Shown here one piece after another: positions 1 through 6,715 of a stretch of DNA of 8,060 bases (position 1 is the first letter of the stretch; each line of letters begins with the position of its first letter). The stretch spans positions 1-8,060 of the forward strand of contig JAOPXF010000402.1 in NCBI GenBank assembly GCA_025965295.1. The letters run 5' to 3'. A program made the position numbers and the translations under genes. Source of the stretch: Nocardioides sp. (GTDB taxonomy: Bacteria > Actinomycetota > Actinomycetes > Propionibacteriales > Nocardioidaceae). A model generated the notes under the pieces. That model did not search any database. It saw nothing but the letters and a program-made list of their open reading frames with translations, and had not been told where the DNA came from.

Positions 1-2
1 CC

Positions 3-1241
3 TCAGCGCCGCGCGACGGCCAGCCGCCCCTTCAGCAGGGGTACGGCGGGGTGGGGGCGGCCGCCGATCCGGGCGAGGGAGGCCAGGCAGACCTCGAGCA
101 CCTCGGAGTCGTACGGCGCGAGCTCGCTGTAGCGGACCACGGCATCGGGCTGCGGGTCGGCCAGCAGCGCCTCGCGGACCGCGACCGCGACGTACTCGGC
201 GAGCTCGCCGAGCGCCGGGGAGTTGGTGCCGGGCAGCAGGTCGCCGCCGTACGCCTCGACGGCGGCGGCGACCTGGCCGCGGCGCAGCAGCGAGAGCACG
301 TGGTCGACGTCGGTGGCGACCGGCATCGGCAGCCGGTAGGGGCGTGAGGTGAGCTGGCCGCCGAGCGCGGCCCGCAGGTGGGAGACCTCGGCCTTGAGCG
401 TGGAGAGGGTGACGTTCTGGTCGCCATAGACGAGCGCGTGCAGGTGCTCGAGCGAGAGGCCCTCGGGGTGCATCGCGAGCAGCGCGAGGACCTCGGTCTG
501 GCGGCGGTTGAGCAGCAGCCGCTGGCCGTCGAGGCGGGTCTCGGCGGTGCCCAGCAGCGTCATCACGAGTCCGGGCTCGCCGGTGTCGTCGGCGAGCAGG
601 GCGTGCGCGCGCGAACGCGGCATCGCGGTCTCGATCAGGCGGGCCATCACCCGGGCCGTCGCGAGCCCGATCGGGTGGGTGCGGTCCCAAGTGGTCGAGA
701 GGTCCAGGACACCGAGCTGCCGACCGGTGACCGGGTCGTGCACCGGCGCCGCCCAGCAGACCCAGTTGTGCACGATCGGTGCGTAGTGCTCGGCACTGAA
801 CACCATCGCCGGGGCGTCCATCCGGTTGGCCAGGTCGAGCGCGTTGGTGCCGACGCTCTGGTCGTCCCAGCGGCCACCGGCCACGAAGTTCACGGTCTCG
901 GCCTTGCGGCGCATCACCCGGCCGCCGTACGTCCACAGGATCCGGGTCTGGGCGTCGGTGACCGCGACGACCAGGTCGCCGTCCTCGCAGGTGCGGCGCA
1001 GCTCGGCCTCGACCCGTTCGACCGCGGTCTGCAGCGGCGAGCCCTGCCAGAACTCATGGGTCTCGTGCTCGTCGGCGAGGGGGGCCTGCGTGACGTCGGT
1101 CGAGATCGCGGCCTCGGAGCGGGCCCAGCTGGTGAGGATCTCGGGGCGGACGAGGCGCTCGGCCTCGTCTCCGTTCTCGACGAACGCGGTCCACGCGCGC
1201 ACGGCGTCCACCCTGCGCGTGTGCAGATCGCTGCGCACCAT
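3..1241 (-). CDS. AcoR-like GAF-domain transcriptional regulator with C-terminal winged helix
   Basis: This is probably a cytoplasmic one-component regulator of 412 aa that senses a small molecule and binds DNA. Residues about 28-205 resemble the N-terminal sensor of acetoin regulator AcoR: RPEILTSWARS near 33-42, SVGTNAL at 129-135, then AAPVHDPVTGRQLGVLDLS at 164-182, which is typical of GAF domains in this group. Residues about 240-303 look like an OmpR/SARP-type winged helix (RRQTEVLALL, then LKAEVSHLRAALGG, then SRPYRL). The last 105 residues are helical and have no clear match. Unlike true AcoR there is no sigma-54 AAA+ domain. ATG at 1241 is preferred over an in-frame TTG at 1247 because GGGAG lies 7 bases before it. 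The stop is at 3-5, so the gene is complete. It follows xdhC after a 75-bp gap. Such regulators often sit next to aldehyde dehydrogenase genes (family knowledge), but the neighbour to the left is outside the window and the ligand and targets are unknown. Confidence 0.85.
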   Translation of the reverse strand: MVRSDLHTRRVDAVRAWTAFVENGDEAERLVRPEILTSWARSEAAISTDVTQAPLADEHETHEFWQGSPLQTAVERVEAELRRTCEDGDLVVAVTDAQTRILWTYGGRVMRRKAETVNFVAGGRWDDQSVGTNALDLANRMDAPAMVFSAEHYAPIVHNWVCWAAPVHDPVTGRQLGVLDLSTTWDRTHPIGLATARVMARLIETAMPRSRAHALLADDTGEPGLVMTLLGTAETRLDGQRLLLNRRQTEVLALLAMHPEGLSLEHLHALVYGDQNVTLSTLKAEVSHLRAALGGQLTSRPYRLPMPVATDVDHVLSLLRRGQVAAAVEAYGGDLLPGTNSPALGELAEYVAVAVREALLADPQPDAVVRYSELAPYDSEVLEVCLASLARIGGRPHPAVPLLKGRLAVARR

Positions 1242-1266
1242 GGCCAACTCCCGGGGCTCGAACCTC

Positions 1267-1304
1267 TTGCGTCAACGTAACACCGGGGTGGTGGCGTGCG
1301 TCAC
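1267..1304. promoter_or_regulatory. Possible operator: two 9-bp imperfect palindromes upstream of the GAF regulator
   Basis: Within the gap between xdhC and the regulator, TTGCGTCAA (1267-1275) and GTGCGTCAC (1296-1304) share the core TGCGTCA. Each has 3-base inverted arms around CGT, and their centres are 29 bp apart, close to three helical turns. That layout suits a dimeric DNA-binding protein, possibly the regulator itself. No convincing -35/-10 pair was found, and two short matches in a GC-rich gap could be chance. Confidence 0.25.
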
Positions 1305-1316
1305 ACGAAAACTGGA

Positions 1317-2444
1317 TCAGCCGAGGTCGCGGTGGATCCGCCCGTCGGTCGTCATCAGGCGCTCCCCCGAGCCGCCCCAGCGGCCGGCGATGATCTCGGC
1401 CGCGATGCTGATCGCGGTCTCCTCCGGCGTCCGGGCGCCCAGGTCGAGGCCGATCGGGCTGGACAGCCGCGCCAGCTCCTCCTCGCTCACACCCGCCTCC
1501 CGCAGCCGGGCCAGCCGGTCGTCGTGGGTACGTCGCGAGCCCATCGCCCCGACGTACGCCACGTCCGGGAGGCGCAGCGCGACCTCGAGGAGGGGTACGT
1601 CGAACTTGGGGTCGTGGGTGAGGACCGCGATGACCGTGCGAGGGTCGATGCGGCCGGCGTCGCGCTCGGCCTGCAGGAAGCGGTGCGGCCAGTCGACGAC
1701 GACCTCGTCGGCCTCGGGGAAGCGGCTGGTCGTGGCGAAGACGGGCCGGGCGTCGCACACGGTGACGTGGTAGCCGAGGAAGCTGCCCACCCGGGCCACC
1801 GCGGCCGCGAAGTCGATCGCGCCGAAGACCAGCATCCGGGGCTTGGGCGCGAACGCCCACACGAACACCCGCATCCCCTCGCCACGCCGCTCGCCGTCCG
1901 GGCCGTAGGTGAGGGTCGCGTTGTGGCCGCTCGCCAGCAGCCCGAGCGCGTCGTCGTGGACCGCGTCGTCGGCGCGGGCGCTGCCGAGCGACTGCCCGGT
2001 CGGCTCGCCCGGGCGTACGACGAGGCGCCGGCCGAGCCAGGCGGGGTCCGGGTGCTCGATGACGGTGGCCAGCGCGACCGGCCGGCCGGCCTCGATGTCG
2101 GCGGCGACCTCCTCGAGCTCCGGGAACGTCTCGCGGCTGACCTTCTCGACGTAGACGTCGAGGATGCCGCCGCAGGTGAGCCCGACCGCGAAGGCGTCGT
2201 CGTCGGAGACGCCGTACCGCTCCAGCACCGGCGTGCCCTCGGCGACCACCTCCTGGGCGAGCTCGTAGACGGCCCCCTCGACGCAGCCTCCCGAGACCGA
2301 GCCGACGGCGGTGTCGTCGGGCCCGACCAGCATCGAGGCCCCGGCCGGCCGGGGCGCGGACTGGAACGTGGCGACGACGGTGCCGACCCCGACGGTCTCC
2401 CCCGCCCGCCACCAGTCGAGGAGCTCGGGCAGGACGTCACGCAC
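1317..2444 (-). CDS. xdhC: XdhC/CoxI-family molybdenum-enzyme maturation protein
   Basis: XdhC-family proteins bind molybdenum cofactor, help with its sulfuration or protection, and deliver it to xanthine-dehydrogenase-type or CO-dehydrogenase-type hydroxylases in the cytoplasm. The 375-aa product has both family domains. The N-terminal XdhC/CoxI part covers about 10-100, with SGGCVEGAV at 51-59 and LTCGG at 89-93, including the two conserved cysteines (C54, C91). The C-terminal Rossmann-type domain covers about 203-352, with VFGAIDFAAAVARVG from 207, YVGAMGSRRT at 297-306 and PIGLDLGARTPEETAISIA at 330-348. The frame stays open upstream, but that part is antisense-like noise over the VWA gene. 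The GTG at 2444 begins the family-like sequence (VRDVLPELLDWWRAGETV), has GGAG 10 bases upstream, and overlaps the VWA stop by 8 bp, which suggests translational coupling. The substrate enzyme cannot be named from this gene. Confidence 0.92.
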   Translation of the reverse strand: MRDVLPELLDWWRAGETVGVGTVVATFQSAPRPAGASMLVGPDDTAVGSVSGGCVEGAVYELAQEVVAEGTPVLERYGVSDDDAFAVGLTCGGILDVYVEKVSRETFPELEEVAADIEAGRPVALATVIEHPDPAWLGRRLVVRPGEPTGQSLGSARADDAVHDDALGLLASGHNATLTYGPDGERRGEGMRVFVWAFAPKPRMLVFGAIDFAAAVARVGSFLGYHVTVCDARPVFATTSRFPEADEVVVDWPHRFLQAERDAGRIDPRTVIAVLTHDPKFDVPLLEVALRLPDVAYVGAMGSRRTHDDRLARLREAGVSEEELARLSSPIGLDLGARTPEETAISIAAEIIAGRWGGSGERLMTTDGRIHRDLG

Positions 2445-3573
2445 GGCTGACCATCTCCACCAGCTCAGCGTACGTGGCGAGCGAGTGCCCCGCGACGAAG
2501 TCGTCGATATGCGGGAGAGCGGCGAGCACCCCCTGCTGGACCGGCTCGTAACCCGCCTTTCCGCGGTGCGGGTTGACCCAGACGACGCGGTGGGCGACCC
2601 GGTGCAGGCGCGCCATCTGGTCGGCGAGCAGGGCCGGTTCGCCGCGCTCCCAGCCGTCGCTGAAGACGACGACCACGGCGCCGCGGGCCATCCCGCGCTG
2701 TCCCCAGCGGTCCAGGAAGAACCGCAGGGTCTCGCCGAGCCGGGTGCCGCCGGACCAGTCGGGGACCGTCTCCCCGGCCGCGACGAGGGCCCGCTCGGGA
2801 TCGCGCAGCCGCATCGAGCGGGTGAGGTGCGTGAGGCGGGTCCCGACCGTGAACGTCTCCACGACCCCCCGGCGCTCGCGGCCGACCTGGGTGAAGCGGT
2901 GGGCGAGCCGGAGCAGCGGGTCGGCGTAGCCACTCATCGAGCCGGACACGTCGATCAGCAGCGCGACCCGCCGCGGCCGCACGCCGCGCCGACGCCAGGC
3001 GATCTCGGCCGGCTCGCCGAGACGGCGCAGGCTGGCGCGCAGGGTGCGGGAGGCGTCGACGTCGCCGCGGTGCCAGGGCTGGTGGCGAGCGGTACGGCGC
3101 ATCGGGGGGCGCGGGCGCAGGGTCGCGAACATGGCGTTGAGCCGCTGCTTCTCCCCCGCCGACATCGACGCGACGTCCCGGTGCCGCAGCACCTCGGTCG
3201 CGCTGGCCATCGCGCGCACCACCTCGTCGTCGGTGGCATCGCCCTCCCCGGTCTCGTCGGTGGCCGGCAGCTCGGAGAAGGTCGGGAGCGGCGGGGCCGG
3301 GCGCGACCGGGGCAGCCCGTCGCGGGCGTTGAAGTAGGCCTCGAAGACCTGGTCGTAGCGCTCCAGGTCGTCCGGCCCGGCACACAGGGTGGCCCGGCCG
3401 GCGACGTACGTCGCGCGCTGGGCGCCGAGGCCGAGCAGAGCCACGGCCGCGAGGAACCCCTGCGAGCGGTCCTGGGTGACCGGGATGCCGGCCGCGCGCA
3501 ACGCCCGCGTGAAGCCGAGCAAGATCGCATCCGCACCGCGAGTGGTCTCGGTGGTCGAGCCTGTCGAGGCCAT
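2437..3573 (-). CDS. coxE: CoxE-like VWA domain protein
   Basis: This 378-aa protein belongs to the CoxE group of von Willebrand factor A proteins, which pair with a MoxR/CoxD ATPase. In CO dehydrogenase systems the pair is linked to maturation of the Mo/Cu active site (family knowledge). Residues 1-200 are a variable, Arg-rich N-terminal region. The VWA domain runs from about 201 to 370 with a complete metal-ion-dependent adhesion site: DVSGS at 208-212 (D208, S210, S212), Thr in GGTRLG near 277, and Asp in FSDGWE near 306. An intact MIDAS suggests metal-dependent partner binding. There is no signal peptide or membrane segment, so it should be cytoplasmic. ATG at 3573 shares its A with the TGA of the ATPase gene (TGATG), so the two are translationally coupled; a GTG one codon earlier is a less likely start. 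The reading frame extends further upstream only as noise over the ATPase gene. Confidence 0.9.
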   Translation of the reverse strand: MASTGSTTETTRGADAILLGFTRALRAAGIPVTQDRSQGFLAAVALLGLGAQRATYVAGRATLCAGPDDLERYDQVFEAYFNARDGLPRSRPAPPLPTFSELPATDETGEGDATDDEVVRAMASATEVLRHRDVASMSAGEKQRLNAMFATLRPRPPMRRTARHQPWHRGDVDASRTLRASLRRLGEPAEIAWRRRGVRPRRVALLIDVSGSMSGYADPLLRLAHRFTQVGRERRGVVETFTVGTRLTHLTRSMRLRDPERALVAAGETVPDWSGGTRLGETLRFFLDRWGQRGMARGAVVVVFSDGWERGEPALLADQMARLHRVAHRVVWVNPHRGKAGYEPVQQGVLAALPHIDDFVAGHSLATYAELVEMVSRA

Positions 3574-4445
3574 CACGCCCGCAGCATCTGGTCGAGCGCC
3601 TGCCGGACCCGGTCGGCGTCCTCGCGGTACTTCACGAGCGCACCCAACGTCGCGGACGCCGTGGCGAGGTCGAGCTCGGTCGAGCCGAGGTGGTGCAGCG
3701 CACGGGCCCAGTCGAGGGTCTCGGCGACCCCGGGCGGCTTCTGCAGGTCGTCGCGGGCGCGCAGCTGCTGCACGACCGTGACCACCTGGCGCCCCAGCTC
3801 CGCGGACACCTCCGGCGCGCGGGACCGCACGATCTCGACCTCGCGCTCGAGGCCTGGGTGGTCGATCCAGTGGTAGAGGCAGCGCCGCTTGAGCGCGTCG
3901 TGCAGCTCGCGGGTGCGGTTGGAGGTCAGCACGACGATCGGCGGCGTCGCGGCCTTGACGGTGCCGAGCTCGGGGATCGTGACCTGGTACGTCGACAGCA
4001 CCTCGAGCAGGAACGCCTCGAACTCGTCGTCGGCCCGGTCCACCTCGTCGACCAGCAGCACGGCCGGGCTCTGCTGGAGCGCGGCCAGGACCGGCCGGGC
4101 GAGCAGGAAGCGGGCGTCGTACAGGCTCTTCTCCGCCTCCTCGACGTCGGCGCCGCCGGCGGCCTCGAGGGCACGCAGGTGCAGGATCTGGCGCGGGAAG
4201 TCCCAGTCGTAGAGGGCCTGGGTGGCGTCGATGCCCTCGTAGCACTGCAGCCGCACGAGGGGCAGGTCGAGGCTCTCGGCGAGCGCCTCGGCCAGCGCCG
4301 TCTTGCCCGTGCCGGGCTCACCCTCCAGCAGCAGGGGTCGCTGCATCCTCATCGCCAGGTAGGCGACGGTCGCGAGGGCCTCGTCGCAGAGGTACCCGGT
4401 CGCGCCGAGGCGCGCGGCGACGTCGGCGGTGGACTGCAGCTCCAT
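3573..4445 (-). CDS. coxD: MoxR/CoxD-type AAA+ ATPase
   Basis: A 290-aa MoxR-family AAA+ ATPase, probably a cytoplasmic chaperone that works with the adjacent VWA protein to remodel a molybdenum hydroxylase or its active site. Visible motifs are Walker A GEPGTGKT (42-49), a MoxR-typical LQCYEGIDATQALYDWDF at 66-83, Walker B LLVDEVDRAD (130-139), sensor-1 LTSNRTREL (173-181) and an arginine-finger region ALKRRC (184-189). The C-terminal lid helices run from about 195 to the end. Length is usual for CoxD-like proteins. The ATG at 4445 starts at the family-like MELQSTADVAARL. An in-frame GTG at 4466 would add seven residues but has no ribosome site. Neither start has an ideal one: GAGGG lies only one base before the ATG. 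The gene lies 45 bp after the mocA-like stop and overlaps the VWA gene by one base. Naming it coxD rests on the neighbours, because MoxR subfamilies are hard to separate by sequence. Confidence 0.9.
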   Translation of the reverse strand: MELQSTADVAARLGATGYLCDEALATVAYLAMRMQRPLLLEGEPGTGKTALAEALAESLDLPLVRLQCYEGIDATQALYDWDFPRQILHLRALEAAGGADVEEAEKSLYDARFLLARPVLAALQQSPAVLLVDEVDRADDEFEAFLLEVLSTYQVTIPELGTVKAATPPIVVLTSNRTRELHDALKRRCLYHWIDHPGLEREVEIVRSRAPEVSAELGRQVVTVVQQLRARDDLQKPPGVAETLDWARALHHLGSTELDLATASATLGALVKYREDADRVRQALDQMLRA

Positions 4446-4490
4446 GCCCTCAAGGCTACGGGGCACGGCGTTGGCCGATGGTTGGCGACG

Positions 4491-5054
4491 TCAACGAGGA
4501 GGGGTGTCCTGGTCGCGGCCGGTGGCGAGGTCGCCGCACTCGACGAGGAAAACCGGGTGGGTGGCGAGGTAGTCCCGCGCACCCCGGTCGCCGGTCGCGG
4601 TCTCCATGACGCCGCGCCAGTGGTCGCGACCCAGGAGCACCGGGTGCCCCGGGCTGCCGTCGTACGACGCCCGCGCCAGCGTGCCGCGGTCGGTCCCGAG
4701 ATCGGCGACCCGCCGGACCACGTCCGGACCGACATCCGGCAGGTCGACGAGCGACACGACCGCGGCCTCGGCGTCGGTGCCGGCGACCGACGCCAGCCCG
4801 GCCCGCAGGGACGCGGCCATCCCGTCGGCCCAGTCGGTGGCGACGACGTAGGTCGCCCCCGTCCCCTCGAGCAGCCCCGAGGCCTCGTCGGCGGACGCCC
4901 CCAGGACCACCGTCACCGCATCACAGCCACCCTCGGCCAGCGCGCGGACGCCGCGGACCAGCCACGGCTCCCCCGACGCGTCACGGACGAGGGCCTTCGG
5001 CATGCCCATGCGGCTGCCGGCACCGGCTGCGAGCAGGATTCCCTGGACGGTCAT
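4491..5054 (-). CDS. mocA: MobA/MocA-like molybdenum cofactor nucleotidyltransferase
   Basis: A 187-aa MobA-like NTP transferase, most likely a CTP:molybdopterin cytidylyltransferase that makes the MCD cofactor used by xanthine-dehydrogenase-family enzymes. The N-terminal nucleotide-binding signature is GILLAAGAGSRMGMPKAL (5-22). A metal-binding Asp lies in VSLVDLPDVGP (100-110), and GSPGHPVLLGRDHW (133-146) plus TGDRGARDYL (154-163) match the substrate side of this family. ATG at 5054 is chosen because GGGAGG (5063-5068) sits 8 bases before it and the family sequence begins there; the frame is open 43 codons further up but reads as noise. It stands first in a four-gene Mo-enzyme maturation set, which supports MocA over MobA (GTP) or an unrelated sugar nucleotidyltransferase. 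CTP versus GTP use is inferred from context only. Confidence 0.85.
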   Translation of the reverse strand: MTVQGILLAAGAGSRMGMPKALVRDASGEPWLVRGVRALAEGGCDAVTVVLGASADEASGLLEGTGATYVVATDWADGMAASLRAGLASVAGTDAEAAVVSLVDLPDVGPDVVRRVADLGTDRGTLARASYDGSPGHPVLLGRDHWRGVMETATGDRGARDYLATHPVFLVECGDLATGRDQDTPPR

Positions 5055-5062
5055 GGGTGCAG

Positions 5063-5068
5063 CCTCCC
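5063..5068 (-). promoter_or_regulatory. Strong ribosome binding site fixing the mocA start
   Basis: GGGAGG on the minus strand, 8 bases before the ATG at 5054. It lies in the 46-bp gap after the membrane-protein gene and settles the start of the nucleotidyltransferase against the longer open frame upstream. No terminator or clear promoter was recognised in this gap, so the maturation genes may be read through from the sigma-factor run. Confidence 0.6.
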
Positions 5069-5100
5069 ACCACCGGGGGCGGCCGGGGACCCGACCGCGG

Positions 5101-5757
5101 TCAGGCGGGGAAGGCCTGCTCGTAGAGGGCGGTGAGCTGCGGGGTGGCCGGACCGCTGAAGCCGCAGACCGTGACCCGCCCACCGGTGGCCGACACGAGA
5201 TAGGTGCCGCCCTCCTCGAAGTCCGCCGCGCCGATCAGCGCCTGCAGGTCGGCGGACGGTGCCTTGATCTCCACGACGTCGGTCTCGTCTCCGGCGAAGA
5301 AGCGCGTCGGCACCAGCGTGACCACGCCGTCGCTGATCCCCTGGACGGTGCCCTCGAAGGCCAGCGTCTGGGTGCTGAGGAGATCGGCGTTCGGCACCAT
5401 GCAGCGGCCGCTGGCGGCCCCCGGCGCGCCCAGGTGGGTGACGGTCTGGCCGGGGTCGCTCGCCCTCGGCACCTCGTCTGCGCCCAGGCCATGGTTGAGG
5501 AGGCCGAAGGCCCCGACCCCGGCGATGATCAGGACCGCCGCGGCGGCCACCAGCCAGGTGAGGGGGTTGCGACCGTGCGTCCCGGTCTCACGGGTCAGCT
5601 CGGTCTCGCCCTCGTGGTCGACGGTGTTGCTCATGGTGTCCTCCAGGAGTCGGGCCACCCGAGTGGGGTCGGCCGGTGGCAGGGAGGAGGCGGGGTCGAC
5701 GGACCGCAGCCGAGCGCGCAGCTCGTCGTCACGGTCGAAGTCCGTGTCGTCGGTCAT
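5101..5757 (-). CDS. Single-pass membrane protein, candidate anti-sigma factor
   Basis: A 218-aa protein with a charged cytoplasmic N-terminus (1-66), one membrane helix at about 67-88 (LTWLVAAAAVLIIAGVGAFG) and a 130-residue extracytoplasmic domain. That domain has two cysteines (C119 in GRCMVPNA, C198 in VTVCGFSGP), which could form a disulfide, and a beta-rich stretch between them (FEGTVQGISDGVVTLVPTRF) that could be an OB-like fold. ATG at 5757 overlaps the sigma-factor stop (ATGA), and GGAGG (5763-5767) lies 5 bases before it. Immediate coupling to an ECF sigma gene and the inside-helix-outside layout suggest an anti-sigma factor. However, the HxxxCxxC zinc motif of classical anti-sigma factors is absent from the N-terminus. 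It may instead be a membrane protein of unknown role co-expressed with the sigma factor. I do not recognise a named family. Confidence 0.8.
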   Translation of the reverse strand: MTDDTDFDRDDELRARLRSVDPASSLPPADPTRVARLLEDTMSNTVDHEGETELTRETGTHGRNPLTWLVAAAAVLIIAGVGAFGLLNHGLGADEVPRASDPGQTVTHLGAPGAASGRCMVPNADLLSTQTLAFEGTVQGISDGVVTLVPTRFFAGDETDVVEIKAPSADLQALIGAADFEEGGTYLVSATGGRVTVCGFSGPATPQLTALYEQAFPA

Positions 5758-6290
5758 GTCGTCCTCCCCTCTTCCCTCGACTCCTCATGTCCGGACCCGC
5801 CCCCGGTCTTTCGCAGCTCGTCCCCGAGCTTCTGCCGCGCGCGGTGCAGGCGGATGCTCGCGGCGTTCGGCGTGATGTCGAGGACGGTCGCGATCTCGGC
5901 CGGCGTGAGCTGCTCCCACGCCCACAGGCGCAGCAGCTCGGCGTCGTCGGGCCGGAGCCGGGCGAGCGCCTCGGCGACCTGCTCGTCGTCCTCCACCGGC
6001 CCGGGGGTCGTCTCGGTCGGCGGGTCGACGACCGCGATCTTCGCGGCCACCCGCCGCTGGCGTCGGGCGCCACGCTCGGCGTTCGCGAGGCAGTTGCGCG
6101 CCACGCCGTACGCCCACGGCAGCGGCTCCTCCGGCAGCTCGTCGAGTCGGCGCCAGCACACCAGGAGCGTGTCGGCGAGGACGTCATCGGCGGTCGCGGC
6201 GTCGGTACGCCGGGCGAGGAACCGCCGCAGCGGCTCGATCAGGCCGGGCGCGAGCTGCTCGAACCGGTCCCGTCTCGTCTGCGCGTCCAC
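5754..6290 (-). CDS. ECF-type RNA polymerase sigma factor
   Basis: A 178-aa sigma-70-family protein of the extracytoplasmic-function type, which would direct RNA polymerase to a dedicated set of promoters. Region 2 covers about 12-80: DDVLADTLLVCWRRLDELPE, then PWAYGVARNCLANAERGARR, matching the core-binding and -10 recognition helices. A short acidic and proline-rich linker follows (89-103). Region 4 covers about 104-160: ALARLRPDDAELLRLWAWEQLTPAEIATVLDITPNAASIRLHRARQKL, the -35 recognition helix-turn-helix. There is no extra C-terminal SnoaL-like domain. The start is a GTG at 6290, because an in-frame TGA lies only four codons upstream. No good ribosome site is seen, so it may depend on translation of the Rid-family gene that ends 12 bases before. 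Its 3' end overlaps the membrane-protein start by 4 bp, the usual arrangement of a sigma/anti-sigma pair. Confidence 0.92.
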   Translation of the reverse strand: MDAQTRRDRFEQLAPGLIEPLRRFLARRTDAATADDVLADTLLVCWRRLDELPEEPLPWAYGVARNCLANAERGARRQRRVAAKIAVVDPPTETTPGPVEDDEQVAEALARLRPDDAELLRLWAWEQLTPAEIATVLDITPNAASIRLHRARQKLGDELRKTGGGSGHEESREEGRTT

Positions 6291-6302
6291 GGCACCACGC
6301 TT

Positions 6303-6715
6303 TCACACCTCCGGCGGCGGGGACGGCCGGACCGCCACCGCCTCCACCTCGACCAACTGGTCGGCGTACCCCAGCTGGGCGACGCCCAGCAGCGTGCTCG
6401 GCGCGTCGTGGTCGCCGAACGCCGCCCGCACGACCTCCCACGCCGCCACCAGGTCGGCGCGGTCGGAGCTCGCGACGTAGACCGTGGACTTGGCGACGTC
6501 CGCCAGCCCGCAGCCGGCGGCGTCGAGGGCGGTGATCAGGTTGGCCATCACCCGGCGGGCCTGACCGGCGACGTCACCGACGGCCACCACCACACCGTCG
6601 TCGTCGAGCGGACAGCCCCGGCAGTGAGGACCAGGCTCCCGGGGCCGACGATCGCCGCGTAGGCGTACGGCGCCGCTTCGGTGAGTGCGGCCGCACGGAC
6701 CAGCTCGACGCTCAC
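6303..6715 (-). pseudogene. Rid-family (RidA/YjgF) protein gene with a frameshift
   Basis: The 5' part, from GTG at 6715, reads VSVELVRAAALTEAAPYAYAAIVG and then SLVLTAGA, a typical Rid-family N-terminus. After GCT (6614-6616) this frame becomes nonsense and stops at 6548, giving only 55 aa. The family sequence resumes in another frame from CCG at 6611 as PLDDDGVVVAVGDVAGQA and continues to the stop at 6303. Together they would make about 137 aa, normal for Rid proteins (enamine/imine deaminases and relatives). One base appears to be missing at about 6611-6615, beside a run of four C on the plus strand (6616-6619), so either a real mutation or a sequencing error is possible. The site where enzymatic RidA has its catalytic Arg appears to be Ser (APSTLLGVAQLG), so even a repaired protein may not be a classical deaminase. 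The GTG overlaps the upstream stop by 4 bp (GTGA). Confidence 0.8.

Noticed and set aside
2445..2933. N-terminal extension of the XdhC frame (163 codons upstream)
   Set aside because: The translation is Ser/Arg/Pro-rich noise over the MIDAS region of the VWA gene. The GTG at 2444 begins the family-like sequence.
4467..4496. Repeated GTTGGC and a 5-bp inverted CGTTG/CAACG around the end of mocA
   Set aside because: The arms are too short and too far apart for a credible terminator or operator, and they overlap the stop codon.
2311..6480. Long plus-strand open frames, such as 2311-3876, 3690-5135 and 5002-6480, each encoding about 480-520 residues
   Set aside because: They lie exactly opposite well-supported minus-strand genes, have low-complexity Arg/Gly/Ala/Val-rich translations and no family motifs. 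This is the usual antisense artefact of high-GC DNA.
6594..6611. Programmed -1 frameshifting in the Rid gene
   Set aside because: There is no slippery heptamer and no evident downstream stimulatory hairpin. Mutation or sequencing error is the simpler reading.
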